Source of the DNA: Trichosphaerium sp. ATCC 40318
Lineage: Eukaryota > Discosea > Flabellinia > Trichosidae
DNA length: 45,739 nt
NCBI GenBank assembly: GCA_038496445.1
Contig: JALMLS010000223.1
Coordinates: forward strand, 1 to 45,739
Reading direction: 5' to 3'
The stretch's first letter is position 1. Every line of letters begins with the position of its first letter. The notes under the pieces are model-generated. The model ran no database searches and was not told the DNA's origin. It was given only the letters and a program-made list of their open reading frames with translations. This document shows, one piece after another, positions 24,190 through 34,482 of the stretch. Made by a program: the position numbers and the translations under genes.

Positions 24190-24334
24190 ATGAATGAATA
24201 GATAAATGCTGTCAATGAAAAGTATCACTCAAACCAATCACAAGTGATTGATATTTGTTACGTTAAGAGAATGTAAGATCCAAATCAATCACGAAAAAAG
24301 ATCATATTTTTAACAACACAACACAACGCACAAC
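24190..24334 (+). promoter_or_regulatory. Shared family promoter with dyad
   Basis: Full dyad CAATCAC-AA-GTGATTG at 24235-24250 preceded by GTATCACTCAAAC and by GAATAGATAAATGCTGTC, which matches the far upstream part of the 20537 gene in inverse orientation. Then the GTTACGTTAAGAGAATGTAA block and CA-rich leader. Confidence 0.78.
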
Positions 24335-24601
24335 ATGTCCAATGCAAACAACTCATTCACTTCATTAGACTCACTTAGTGACGGTGATACTATGGATGTT
24401 ACACTTGATGAACAACAGAATGTTATTCATCGATCACCGCTCATTGGTTACTTTCAAACATGGAATAAAGATAACGAGGATATGACAGAAGTATATGGAT
24501 TATTAATGGCAGGCTGTAAATTCCCTCCAATGGACAAACTCCCTAAAAGAGTGAGAAGAAAGTACAAAAACCACTTGAGAAAATGCGGTCTTCTAATCTG
24601 A
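24335..24601 (+). CDS. GPFP/LPKK family, 88-aa member
   Basis: Intronless. The head (about 38 residues) is acidic and Ser/Thr-rich (SLDSLSDGDTMDVTLDEQQN) and differs from the Asn/Gln heads. The core is YFQTWNKDNEDMTEVYGLLM, AGCKFPPMDKLPKRVRRKYK, NHLRKCGLLI. The pattern of conserved core with swapped heads is the same as in its neighbours. Confidence 0.82.
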   Translation: MSNANNSFTSLDSLSDGDTMDVTLDEQQNVIHRSPLIGYFQTWNKDNEDMTEVYGLLMAGCKFPPMDKLPKRVRRKYKNHLRKCGLLI

Positions 24602-24992
24602 ACAAAAACGTTCCAATAATTGCAATCAACGCCAAAGGCATTGTAGCTACTACTTGTAACTCGCGTTGTTGCATTGGCTTCAACATAAATAAAACTATCA
24701 TATTTTTCAATCAAAAATGTACCACAATTAATGCAGGCGCGTGTTAGAGAGTATCCGGTAATATAAACGCAGCGTGACATGTTAACCTGTTTTCTGTTAA
24801 ATCTTATTCTTTCCCTTATAAACGGTCCTATTGTGACCTATTGGGACGTTGCACAATGCTGTAAAACTAGAACGTGTAATTTAGCATTGCCTGAAGTCTA
24901 CAGACTGTCCGAACATTTCGAAAAAACCAGAATTTCTTGTTTTTGATTGAAATTTCTACTCCGCTCAGTAATAATTTGAGCCTTGTTCCTTG
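24602..24992. other. Intergenic
   Basis: No gene supported. Contains short stretches (ATTTCTTGTTTTTGATTGAAA) resembling the end of the dispersed repeat region near 23.25 kb. Confidence 0.4.
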
Positions 24993-27627
24993 ATGGCGGC
25001 AACGCCACCAAACGAAATACGGGAACTTGCGCTACTCTCAGAACATTTTGGGGCACTTGTAAACAATAACGCCCAAAGCGATGTTACTTTTATGGTTGGC
25101 GTCGAAGACGAAGAACCACAGCCAATATACGCGCATAGATTAATTCTAGCTTGTAGAAGGTACGATTTTCTGTAATTCGTATAATATACACCGTAAACCT
25201 TCCCCCACTCGTTAAAAACTTCAACAACGTCGTATTTCATAATTTTACATTGTTTGGGGTAAATACATTTCCTAAACCTCTAAATCTGCTTTGATTTATT
25301 AATACAGTAACAAGACGGCGTAAAAAAACGATTTCAGTAATCTTTTTCTGTAAACAAAAGTGTAAAATGGAACAAACTAACTTTTTTTTTCTTTTTTGTA
25401 GCCCAGTTCTTGCTTCGATGCTTCTTGGATCTCTTAAGGAAAGCCAAGAACGTGAAATACCAATAGGAAATATTAGACACGATATCTTCAAATTAATGAT
25501 GCAGTACGTACACGTGGTTTTAAAAACAGCGTAAAGAGAAAACACGAAACACGTGTTTCTGACAAACACAAAAACCGTTTCTTTTTTGAAAACTTTTTTT
25601 TTCTGAAATTCGGTTCGTATTCGTTTTCTTTACTCGCTTGAACGTTGGTATCTTCACCACACCTGTGCCATATTTTATTCTAGACTATGGGACAATTTGT
25701 TTGTCTGTTATTATACGACAAAGCGAGAAATAACGTTCGAACTATTTTTTTTTTGAAACAATTACTGCTTCTTTATTGTTTCTGTTTGCTTACTGTTGGT
25801 GTTCAGGTATATTTACACAGGTGCCGTGAGCGTTACAGCAGAGACTGTTGTCCCTCTCCTTGCCTCTGCCGATCAGTATCAATTGCTACAGCTGAAGAGC
25901 AAATGTTTTAATTACATGGAAAAGTTTTTAACAAAAAACACAGTTTGTACATTATTACAAACAGCCATGATGTATGGTAATCATGGTACGCATATTAATA
26001 GTTTTTATTTAAATTAAAATCAACAAAAATGAGCTTACACAATACAACAGACTTTGCTAGTAAGTGCAAAATGTTCATATCATGTCATACAAGAGATGTC
26101 ATAAACTCAGATGATTTCTTGACATTGTCACAACAGTCACTCCGTGAAATGTTAATGAGTACGCTTCTAAACATATTGTCAACAGTCTTTACATACCCTC
26201 TTACATGATTGATTTGTTTATAGCGGATCAACTTGATGTAGAGGAGCTAGAACTTTACAAAGCGCTTTTGAGATGGGGTGAAAAAAATCTGGAAAAAAAC
26301 AACAACAGCACCAGCCTGAAGGAAACTCTTTTACCTCTTATTCCCTTTATAAGGTACCTTACATACTCAAAACATATTTAGTGAATGTTAGATAACTTCA
26401 AATGTCTTTTCATTAACGAAAACAAAGGTTTCCTCTTATTCTCCCAGATGACTTAATGAATATTGTTAAGCCAAGCGGAGTTGTTCCTCTTGAGGTTTAT
26501 GTTCAAGTACGATTATAAATTCATTTGTTTATTTCTTTTACTGATAACCTTTTAAAAGGCTATAGAGTACCATTTATGCCCTGATAATGTTGACACGAGT
26601 GGTACAATGTTCAAAGTGAGTTTTATTTTTTTTTACTTCATCAATATTTTCGAGAGTTTTTTTTCAGCTTTTCCCACCATACTTGATCCTGTAACTCCAA
26701 TATGCTATTGGAAACGGGTGTATTGATATGTGTTACATCGATTTTCACACCATAGCTTATCGTAAATCATGTTATTAACTCGTTTTTTTCAAATAACAGC
26801 CAAGGGTACCTGCTCCTGTATTCACGTGGCAAGGAAACTCAAAAGAGTTTCAGTTTACTGAAGGAGGTACGCAGGCATATAAAACACTTTTTCACATGCT
26901 TATGTGTTAACAGGGTTAAACGCAAAGCGTATTGGGTCTAACTACTGGACGAAAGTGTTTGGTTCTCATGGATTTTCTTCAGGAAAGGTAAAGTTCATAT
27001 TTCTGTTTGTTTGAGCTCACGCCAATACATGATTCTCATTTTCTCTAATTGTCGTTTATCAAGGCCTTTTGGGAAGTTAAGATTGTAAATATCAATGGAA
27101 ATGATAAGAGTGGACTTATCATTGGTGTGACAAGTTGTAAAGAACGGTATGTAGATTTTGTTCATTTTTTTTTCTTGATTTGAAGAAAAAACGGTACCAA
27201 CGTACTATCAAATAATATAAATGAGCCTGATACGAAATATACAATATTAGAATTATAAAATAGACACAAATTCTAAAATCAAATTCAGTCAGTGTGCCAC
27301 AGGAGCAAAACTTTTTTTTTTCTTTTCTGTGAAAAAAAATACTCGCTTACCAGCTTTTTGTTTAGATCGGCTTATTGTAAAGATCTTGGTATTGGTATGG
27401 CTGGTCATTGTTATAGGCTTTCATCAGAATTAAAAGCAGTACCTATAGAAGTATCAACAGGGTTTAAAATAGGGATTCAACTTGATCTTGTTAAGCTTAA
27501 AGCTTCTTTTTTTGTTAATGGTATTGCTTTATCAATGCAAGGAGAGCTAGAGAAAGGACTGACATACTGGCCAGTAGTACATATGCATTATAAAGATGAT
27601 GCAATAGCATTGGTTGAAGTACAATGA
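24993..27627 (+). CDS. BTB-BACK-SPRY domain protein
   Basis: Eleven exons (24993-25159, 25402-25503, 25807-25985, 26051-26158, 26224-26353, 26428-26506, 26559-26615, 26800-26866, 26914-26987, 27064-27146, 27366-27627) join in phase to 435 aa. BTB (about 15-110): NNAQSDVTFMVG, YAHRLILACRSPVLASML, QYIYTGAVSV. BACK (about 115-210): LLQTAMMYGNHDFASKC, ELYKALLRWGEKN. SPRY-like C-terminus (about 285-430): FWEVKIVNING, SGLIIGVTSCK, GIQLDLVKLKASFFVNGIAL. BTB-BACK proteins are usually Cullin-3 adaptors with the C-terminal domain choosing the substrate; that role is inferred. A CACGTG-rich intron follows exon 2. Confidence 0.93.
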
Positions 27628-28261
27628 AAATAACCACTTAAGTAACAAAACGTGAAAACATTCAATGAATGGATGAAAAAAAGATCATCATTCGATAAGA
27701 AAAAAAAAAAAAAACTGATGTAATTTTCTAACAATGTATGTGTTGATAAAATACTTATAAAAAAATATCTTATATTATATTCTTACTTGTACTATGTTGC
27801 TTTGTCACTGACTTTACTTGTTGATCAATTACTACAAGACTTAGTGTCAAGCGTTTGGTTGTACTACAAGATTGACAATATAAAGTCAGACACGATAGAT
27901 TAGCAATGATGAGTAGCAACCAATCAAAACTACTATGCCGTCCCTAAAGTCCTTTTTTTGTTGTAAAAATGCTATTTGTTTCCTTTCTCATGTAACACTA
28001 CCTCAAAAGTCCTTATTTTAATGTAACCATGCTTGTTCTTTACAACTTGTGTAGAGATGGGCTCAAGCTATTAGCAATACGTTGAAAAAAAAAACAAGAA
28101 AAAAAACACTATGAAAACAAATAGCTTCATTGTTTTATGCTCATTGCCACCTCTAGATTCACTGCCTCCAGTCAAGACAAATAGCAAAAAATTCTTTTCA
28201 GGGCATACTATTTATTCTTGTACAGATAATAGTAAAAAGTGAACAACGTAAGTTAAGTATC
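27628..28261. other. Intergenic
   Basis: Low-complexity A-tracts and a partly repeated phrase (AAAAGTCCTTTTTTTGTTGT / AAAGTCCTTATTTTAATGT with following ATGCT) near 27950-28030. No gene seen. Confidence 0.4.
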
Positions 28262-28945
28262 TTAGTAGGTTTCTTCAAACTTCAATTTACCAATCTCATT
28301 CCATGTCATATACTTTCCTTTCAATCTATCATTAGAGTAATAACAAAGTCTTTGAAGTTGTCCATTATTATACCATTCCTTGTACTCTCCATTTTTCTTA
28401 CCATTCAAATAATTACCATGTGCAATTAATACACCTTCTTCATTCCACTTTTTGAACTCTCCGTCTCTCTTGTCTTTGACATACTTACATTGTAAAATCA
28501 ATTTACCATTCTTGTTCCAAGTTTTGTAATCTCCTTCTTGCCTACCTTCTTTGTAATAAGATTCTTCGTTTAATATACCATTACTATGCCAGTATTTACA
28601 CACTCCTTCTTTGTTATTATTTACATAATGACATCTCATACAGAGTCTTCCGTTGTCAACAGAGTAATGTTCAAGCTCTCCTTCAATCATGCCATTGATA
28701 AAATTATACTTCTTTATCAGTTTGCCATTACTCCACTCTTTATACACACCTTCTACTTTACTGTGTACAAACGTAACTTGTTTTTCAACAACAACAGGTT
28801 CACTATATAATCCCCACCCGTTATTTCGTTTCCTGCGGCTCAGCCACTTTCCATGTTTCTTCATTTCATCATCGAACCTCGTTGTTATTGCTGAGTATTT
28901 AGATAACAAAGGCCACTTAACATATACTTCATAGTCTAAATCCAT
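28262..28945 (-). CDS. MORN-variant repeat protein (YwqK-like), intact
   Basis: Intronless frame of 227 aa. An N-terminal part (DLDYEVYVKWPLLSKYSAIT then a KHGKW motif) is shared with the copies at 31.0 and 5.0 kb; the open frame continues upstream of the ATG with LPHEIQLDI, which resembles an F-box start and suggests an upstream exon or alternative start. From about residue 75 come at least six MORN-variant units: GEYKEWYNNGQLQRL, GDYKTWNKNGKLILQ, GEFKKWNEEGVL and so on, each about 23-24 aa. MORN repeats form a beta-solenoid-like groove that often binds lipid or protein. Repeated families of this type are common in protists and large DNA viruses. Confidence 0.85.
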   Translation of the reverse strand: MDLDYEVYVKWPLLSKYSAITTRFDDEMKKHGKWLSRRKRNNGWGLYSEPVVVEKQVTFVHSKVEGVYKEWSNGKLIKKYNFINGMIEGELEHYSVDNGRLCMRCHYVNNNKEGVCKYWHSNGILNEESYYKEGRQEGDYKTWNKNGKLILQCKYVKDKRDGEFKKWNEEGVLIAHGNYLNGKKNGEYKEWYNNGQLQRLCYYSNDRLKGKYMTWNEIGKLKFEETY

Positions 28946-29137
28946 GATATCTAGCTGTATTTCATGCGGGAGGCTTAGGAGAAATGTACTATTAACCGAA
29001 GGAAGGCAGTTTGGCTAAATACAAGTAGTAGTTAGCCAAGAATTACAGCATCTTTGCCTTTCCACTTTTTTTGTTCAAAAAATCCAGGTGAGCGTAGGAG
29101 AGAGAAATAAAATCTAATTTATAAAACGATGTATTAA

Positions 29138-29311
29138 AATACACTCTCGAGTCATATTTTGCAGAAAATCTTATGTCTTGACCGCATCGCATACCTTGAA
29201 GTTTGTTTTTGCCATTTCTGCAATTTTAAAGGGTACAGGAAAGATGAGTATGCGTGTAAGAGATGTGGCCTTAGTTGTAGGATAATAGATAATTCAAAGA
29301 ATTTTATTTGA
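29138..29311 (+). other. Zinc-ribbon-like open segment without ATG
   Basis: A 57-codon open stretch contains EVCFCHFCNFKGYRKDEYA then CKRCGLSC: C-x-C-x2-C, 11 residues, C-x2-C-x3-C. Cysteine pairs at this spacing suit a small Zn-binding knuckle. There is no start codon, so it is an exon or a decayed gene. Confidence 0.35.
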
Positions 29312-29517
29312 AATTTGGTTACGAGGTATACAGTCAAGCATGGTCACATGCTAAGAACTCATTCTCTTAGATCCAGAGAAGGTTGTTTTCGGTATGGCAG
29401 CTTTGGAGAGGATAGTTGGTATGTATGGCGTTTCAAGTAAGTTATTTGTTAGGATAAAATAGTCCATTTATCAAACAAGGGACGTACCGGCCCAAACGTG
29501 CCATCTTTTATGAGATA

Positions 29518-29835
29518 TTGTTCACAACCACGTTGGGTCTATTACTCCACAATACGACTATTGTTCTCAGACTGAGTGAGCTACCAAACGACATTATTGC
29601 GGCATTGGCAGGTGTACACACTATCAACCTATGTCGTTATAAGTCAATAACAGACAATGGCATTGCAGCATTGGCAGGTGTACATGAGATTGATTTATCA
29701 TCTACAAATGTAACACATGCAGGTTTAAAGGCAATTTCAGGTGTACACACCATCTGGTTGGAGTACCGCAGAAATGTAGAGCTACCAGTTATTAAAACAT
29801 TGACAGGTGCACATAAAATACGTTTTCTTGGATAA
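29518..29835 (+). pseudogene. Truncated GVHTI-type LRR gene fragment
   Basis: 105 codons: LRLSELPNDIIAALAGVHTI runs an F-box-like LPNDII straight into an LRR, followed by ITDNGIAALAGVHEIDLS, VTHAGLKAISGVHTIWLE and a worn last unit. Compared with the intact gene at 41.8-42.8 kb, most of the F-box region and about seven repeats are missing. The start codon lies in a stretch unlike the F-box, so I take it as an internally deleted remnant; a short functional protein is possible. Confidence 0.6.
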
Positions 29836-30268
29836 ACTGTGATAAACAAGCTCAAAATCAAGACATTTATCGCTTTTATTGATAATTCTTCAACTCCAGC
29901 ATGAACAGATGTACAACTGTTACCTTACCAAAGGTTGCTGAAATGGGGACCGGGATTGTATTTTATATATGTCAACACTGAAGGGAACAAAACTAGTTAG
30001 GTGTCTTTCCACGTGTACAAAAAATAAAATGATTTCCAAATTTCTCAACATTGTAATACACTGCATTTTGATTTACTAACTAGCTACTGGATTTTTATCT
30101 ATTGTAGTCACGTGTTTATTATTATTACGAAATTACACGAAATTTCTCTAGTCACGTCTTCTCAAACACGTAGCCAGACAACCGTTGATTTGCAGAGCAA
30201 TATATTTGGACAGAGTGTGGTTCTCGTTTTATAAACTAACTATAATTTCACTTTTCGAAAAGTTCTGT
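29836..30268. other. Intergenic
   Basis: No gene. CACGTG sites near 30008 and 30110 reappear here after a gap of about 3.2 kb. Confidence 0.4.
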
Positions 30269-31062
30269 TTACATCACTGAACAAGATTGTACACGCTGGC
30301 CATTGTTATAGTTGGCTTCTTCGTTCAAAATACCATTTTCATCCCATGCTTTGAAATCTCCTTCACGTCTACCATTGATATAATGGCAATTCTTTGACAG
30401 TTGGCCAGTGAAATACCATTGCTTGTACTCCCCTTCAATTTACCATTGACGAAAAAACAGTACTTCGATAGTTGGCCATTAGCATACCATATCCTGTGCT
30501 CTCCTTGTCGAGTCCCATTAACGTAACTTGTCTTCTCCCTTAACTGGCCATTTTTATGGTACCACATTTTTAACTCTCCATCAATTAATCCGTTGACATA
30601 GTGCCATTGTCGTTTCAGTTTACCACTTTCATACCATACTTTGTAGTCTCCCACAAGTTTATCTTTTTTAAGATAATATTGCTCTTGTAATTGACCGTTT
30701 TTATACCATAGTTTAACTATTTGATCTTCATTGCTTCCATTGATGTAGTGCTGACGACTTGCAAGTTGACCGTGTTCTACTTGTTGGCCATCTATGTACT
30801 GATATCTGTCATGTACCTGACCATTTTCATACCACGTGATAAAATCTCCATGTCGTTTACCATGTGACATACTCATTTGACAAACTAGCTGCATTTTGTT
30901 TTGCTGTTTGGTTCTAAATTTTTTCCACTTTCCATGTTGTTTCATCTTGTAATCATACCTTGATGTTGTTGCTGTGTACTTTGATAGACTTGGCCAAATT
31001 AAATACACGTCACATGATAAATCAACAAAAATAAGCTGTATCTCAACAAGAAGGTCTAGCAA
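30269..31062 (-). pseudogene. MORN-variant gene with a late frameshift
   Basis: A 245-aa frame (31062-30325) has the family head (EIQLIFVDLSCDVYLIW, WPSLSKYTATTSRYD, KQHGKW) and about six MORN-variant units such as DFITWYENGQVHDRYQYIDG, WYKNGQLQEQYYLKK and HRIWYANGQLSKYCFFVNG. After VNGKLKG (about 30435) the frame leaves the family pattern. One base earlier or later in the CCCC run restores WYFTGQL-type repeats down to a stop at 30269. So a one-base change in a short G/C run, real or a sequencing error, has altered the last 40 residues. Confidence 0.78.
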
Positions 31063-31479
31063 TCTACATGTAGGTTGTAACGTGTCGGTAGTACATCTTC
31101 AAGAAAAACAAATTACATACCTCGTTTCCATAGTTTTCAAACACAGCTGGTTCCTCGCTGTTCTTTGTTGTTAATGCATTTCGCATGAACTCCACCTGTT
31201 ACCTCTCCTTCTCCCTACGAAATGAATGGTTTTAGTGGATTATTAGGTACAAGCTTGTACTTATTTTTATCAATTCACGTGGTTTGTGTATTTTGTTTTG
31301 AATGACGCCAAGCCTTGACACGCCTTGACTGTTTTACTGAGAAGCTGTCAAAAACAAAGTCAGTTCGATCCAATTGTTGAGTAGTAATAAATCCTGAAAG
31401 TAACAAGGTTCACAACAGATGGGTAAGGTTCTTTCCCCAAAAAAATAACTGAACGAGAGGTGCAAGTCTTCTGTTTTAT
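31063..31479. other. Intergenic / UTR
   Basis: No gene supported. The part next to 31480 is probably the 3' UTR of the GH5 gene. Confidence 0.4.
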
Positions 31480-33537
31480 TTATTTTTTTGAGATTGAAAC
31501 AGTAAGGATTGTATCTGGTTGTATATTTACTATGGGCTGAACCAATACCTTTGTTCCTTGAAGCTTCCAAGTTGCAGTTCCTGGAGGTGTGATAACAACA
31601 GTGAAACCGTTGGGGTAGTGGTACTCTACAAGACAAAAAAATAAACACGTGACTTCTCAAAAGATAAATAGTTCTTGCCTTGGTTGACAAAAATCTCTGT
31701 TGGTTGCTTAATTTTAACATCAACTGTGTATGAAAGCTTAAAATCTCCGGTTTCAGGATCAAAAGTCATCGATTGAATACGTCCAGCAGTCGCTGCAATA
31801 AGAATAATTTAAAAAAAAAATGTACAAAAGATGTTTAGCAAAGGAAGCTTACCTTGTGCGTATATTCTGCTAAGGGCCTTAACTTTATCAACTAAGAGAT
31901 CTCCTGCTTCATCATAAACTCCAAAGGACCATCCGGTTATCCTAACAAATGCTTTGTACTCCCTTTTTGATTTAGCCGAGAAATGTGACTTGATATAAAG
32001 ACGAGTTACCAAGCAATCCAGCTCTGCAAGTATTGATCTGCCAATTTAGATACATTATGTATATCTTCAATGGTATCGAGACCATACTCAGTGAGCATAC
32101 CACCACATTGGAGCTTCTTGATATCAGCCATACGCGCACTGAAACCACCTATAAAGTAATAAGTTGTGGTTTTTTTTTTTGGATAAGAAAACAAACGTAC
32201 TGGCGTAGTCTAGTTGTGGTGGCAAGTACAAGTGATAACTGAACACACTTCTATTTTTATAAACGTCTCCACCAGGGACATTTTCGAATCCAACACCAAA
32301 GTCATCCCAAGTTACTGACTCGAAGAAAATTGAGTGCTAAGTAAATGTTACCGCTAAATAATGGTTTTTTGCATCTCTTTTTTTTTGTCAACATACGTCT
32401 TCATCAACAGATCGAATTGCTTTCTGTACATTCTCATACATAGGAGCAAGATTTTTAGTATCAGCAATAGTAGGTACCATCAATGTTGGATCCAAATAAA
32501 TATCTCCAGCCCAAGGCTAAAGATGTTATTGAATTACAAAAAAACACAAAAAATGTATGGGATTCTTCGTTTTACCTCGTTCATCAATTCGTATCCTACT
32601 ACGTACTTTGAAGACTTGTAGAGTTCTGCTAAAGTCTTCCAGTACCCAGAGAATGCATCTTGTACACCGTCAACATTCGAATAAAGAGACTGGTAAGCTG
32701 ATGACTGCTCTTCAGCGATTTGATAAGTAGCCCAAGAGTACTTATCACAGTCTTTCTTGAACGGATGCCCAGTGGCGTTGTTGATAGGATATGCGATATC
32801 AACTGGTTCTGGAAACTTGAAAGCACCTGATCTTGAAACAGCAGCCCAGTCTGAAAGTTAAATGAGATCCCTCGAGGTACGGAAGTGGCAGCAAACGTAC
32901 CAGGAATGCCTTCACCGCAATACTTTTCAGATAACCTAAAGTGTTGTTTTAGTCTAAATTTCTTAGCAGTGCGTTTGTCTTACAGGTCTTGATGAAAGTC
33001 AACAAGTGTGTATATATCATGTGATGCCATGTCATCAACCAACTTCTTCATAACCTCTTAAGAAAACAAAGAATGTTAAAACGAAAAATCAACAACACTC
33101 TTTGGTACAAGCAAACTAAACACTTACGCAAATACGTTTGATTGTATTGACCACGTGTTGGTTCAACTCCAGGCCACATCTAAAATGTCACGTGAGCCAT
33201 ATTAAGCAAAAATAGGAAGATGTTTGAGCCGTACTACTCCTAATCTGACTATATTCATACCCCAACTCTCTAGTTGTTCAAGATCTTTCTCTGCGAAAGA
33301 AGTGTAAGGGTTGAACCTAAATAGGCACTTTTAGCCGACTTTTAAAAGTAGTAAGAGGACAAATAACGGACTCATTGACATCTGGGTGCCATGTTTGTAG
33401 ACTACAGTTACGCCATGAAATATGCGTTCACGTCCAAATTCATCAACAAGCTTTTGTGTTTCTGGAATGACTGAAATAAAAGCGTACGAGGTACAAACAA
33501 AAAAGATAAGATAAAGAACTTTCATTGTTTCATGCAA
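31480..33537 (-). CDS. Endoglycoceramidase-like glycoside hydrolase (GH5)
   Basis: About eleven exons on the minus strand. Signal peptide MKVLYLIFFVCTSYAF (start 33525, with an in-frame ATG at 33537). Then FGRERIFHGVTVVYK, FNPYTSFAEKDLEQLESWGM, MWPGVEPTRGQYNQTYL, YTLVDFHQDL, YCGEGIPG, KYVVGYELMNE (general acid/base Glu) leading into PWAGDIYLDPTLMV, SIFFESVTWDDFG, and GGMLTEYGL (nucleophile Glu). The C-terminus is a beta-sandwich-like tail (YPNGFTVVITPPGTATW). This order is that of endoglycoceramidases, which split the bond between glycan and ceramide in glycosphingolipids; close relatives act on steryl glucosides. It is secreted or lysosomal and could serve in digesting prey membranes. Both catalytic glutamates are present. 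Confidence 0.9.
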
Positions 33538-34482
33538 GGGAAAACTCGACTAACTGTTTTAAACATGACTACTTTTGACTTATAGTAGGCACGTGAAGTG
33601 CCATTCTTAGTTATATTCTATCCCACGTGATTGAACTTTTGTTTTTGGACGTTTCAGGCAGCATACCTAGTTTCGCTAAAAGCTATTAGAGCGAATCAAA
33701 TGGATGCTGTATTTGTTACTTGTGAATCGCCGTATATTCTAAGCCAAGTTCTGCTGAGGTGCCTACACTTACGAATAAGACTGCAAACTCTTCTTGTAAT
33801 CGTACGCGTGGTCTATGGCTTTAAGTGTATGGAATAACTCACACATGCACTGGTAGAAACGCTCAAGTTGGTAATCTTGGCTACAATAGTCCTATCAATG
33901 TACGTGTACAAGAGGTACAGTTCTTGCCTTTAGAGTGTCTATAGATGCAACAAGCGATGTTGAATGCACAGATACTATCACATTTGTAACAAGCGGCCTA
34001 GTTGCTATTCCTGAAAATAGGGACAATGCGCTGTCGAACAACTGTAGAATGCGGTAATACTTCGTATGATATTCCTACTTGTAAATTCTAAACATAACAA
34101 ACCAGCAATACACCTGCGAGTTTAATCATAGATGGTATTGTCCAATTTTTCTTGGTACCAACACTATCACGTGACCTTGTTATGTCCATATAGTAGTTAG
34201 AGACCTAAAACGATCAAGTTGTGTAGTACACAAGTTCGCTTAGCTACAGTACAATTGCCGTTTTGAGTTTTCAAGGCATGCTGAATACTAAACACTTATT
34301 TATATTCGCTGATACAGTCACTTTGGGAGCTGTTCTTGTACCATAAAGGATTAAACTCGTGGCACTAAAACCTCAGCAAAACAAGAAAAAAACAGGATTT
34401 GACGAAGACTATGTTTATGTAAGTCGGACAACGCGTTGTTGGTTTTTTCAGAACAGATTAATTGACTTCAAATCCCAAAGAG
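33538..34482. other. Gene-free stretch, possibly decayed coding DNA
   Basis: Translated in several frames one can read Cys/Thr/Asn-rich snatches (for example TLTNKTANSSCNRT near 33770) as in extracellular proteins, but with many stops. No family can be named. Three CACGTG sites lie here. Confidence 0.35.

Noticed and set aside
24454-24780. 108-codon minus frame
   Set aside because: Mostly antisense to the 24335 family gene; its translation has no likeness to anything.
33631-33837. 68-codon plus frame in the gap before the FkbM gene
   Set aside because: Frame has no domain; neighbouring frames give equally protein-like scraps with stops, so at best a decayed gene.
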